From the NCBI GenBank assembly GCA_900552655.1, contig USAE01000070.1:1-6497 (forward strand): 6,497 nt of DNA, read 5' to 3'. The notes beneath the pieces are model-generated. The model searched no databases and was not told the origin of the DNA. It saw only the letters and a list, made by a program, of their open reading frames with translations. Made by a program: the position numbers and the translations under genes. Origin of the DNA: an uncultured Clostridium sp. (lineage in GTDB: Bacteria > Bacillota > Clostridia > TANB77 > CAG-508). How positions within the stretch are numbered: position 1 is the stretch's first letter; every line of letters begins with the position of its first letter. Shown one piece after another: positions 6,297 to 6,497 of the stretch.

Positions 6297-6334
6297 ATAA
6301 TAATATTAGATTGTTTATTATTTTATAATAAACA
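6293..6334. repeat. AT-rich direct and inverted repeats after gdpP
   Basis: The 11-mer TTTTATAATAA occurs at 6293-6303 and again at 6321-6331. The second copy overlaps a perfect 9-bp inverted repeat, TGTTTATTA (6312-6320) with TAATAAACA (6326-6334), around a 5-nt loop. The surrounding stretch 6297-6378 is almost entirely A/T and has no gene that I can support. It could be easily melted DNA, or simply AT-rich spacer. Confidence 0.45.
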
Positions 6335-6378
6335 TATTAATAAAATTACTATATAAGTATACATAATATAAAAACAAG

Positions 6379-6490
6379 ATATTCACATACTATTCTTTAA
6401 AATACGCAACTTTTACTTTAAAAATAGGGAGTTTTTATTGTTGATAAATGTATGTGGAAATTGTGGAATATCAAAAAATGATGTGGATAA
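6379..6490. other. Cluster of DnaA-box-like 9-mers (possible origin or DnaA-binding region)
   Basis: On the minus strand, 6490-6482 reads TTATCCACA, an exact DnaA box. Two further TGTGGA-containing 9-mers sit back to back at 6453-6461 and 6462-6470 (ATTTCCACA and TATTCCACA on the minus strand, two mismatches each). ATATTCACA at 6379-6387 on the plus strand has one mismatch to TTATNCACA. An AT-rich stretch lies just to the left. Firmicute origins have this arrangement beside dnaA, but neither dnaA nor dnaN is in the window, so this is a suggestion. Such boxes also occur at DnaA-regulated promoters. Confidence 0.42.
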
Positions 6491-6497
6491 AAAATAA

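Noticed and set aside
6438..6497. Small ORF starting TTG with AGGGAG upstream, encoding MLINVCGNCGISKNDVDKK
   Set aside because: Nineteen codons with a non-ATG start and a single CxxC. The frame coincides with the DnaA-box-like repeats that better explain the sequence, and it has no recognisable relatives.

Overview
The window reads as chromosomal DNA of a low-GC, endospore-forming Firmicute, most likely of class Clostridia. The DNA is very A+T-rich with heavy AUA/AAA/GAA codon use. Shine-Dalgarno sequences are strong (AGGAGG type), and a sleB-ypeB germination pair is present. I cannot name the genus.

Layout. At the left edge, on the minus strand, is the first 168 codons of a magnesium-type P-type ATPase (mgtA-like); the rest lies outside the window. 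Its start codon directly follows a structured leader (about 506-644). In this leader a long closing helix and a terminator/RBS-sequestering hairpin compete for the same bases, which is the layout of an ON-type riboswitch or attenuator. Upstream on the same strand is a complete MGDG-synthase/UgtP-type glycolipid glycosyltransferase (702-1826). A divergent intergenic region then leads to the plus-strand pair sleB-like (2097-2570) and ypeB (2695-4086), preceded by a good sigma-G-like promoter. Last comes a full-length gdpP c-di-AMP phosphodiesterase (4234-6237), with its own near-consensus sigma-A promoter and a strong intrinsic terminator. The remaining 200 bases are an AT-rich, gene-free stretch. 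It ends in a small cluster of DnaA-box-like 9-mers, one of them an exact TTATCCACA, so the right edge may touch a replication-origin or DnaA-binding region.

How the genes work together. SleB and YpeB act as a unit: a forespore-made cortex-lytic enzyme and the membrane partner that stabilises and localises it. GdpP (c-di-AMP turnover), the glycolipid synthase (membrane and cell-wall anchor lipids) and the Mg2+ pump are housekeeping envelope and ion-homeostasis genes with separate signals; I see no evidence that they form one operon. The gene set is conventional. The least explained parts are the mgtA leader, the duplicated palindromic element between sleB and ypeB, and the DnaA-box-like cluster at the right end.
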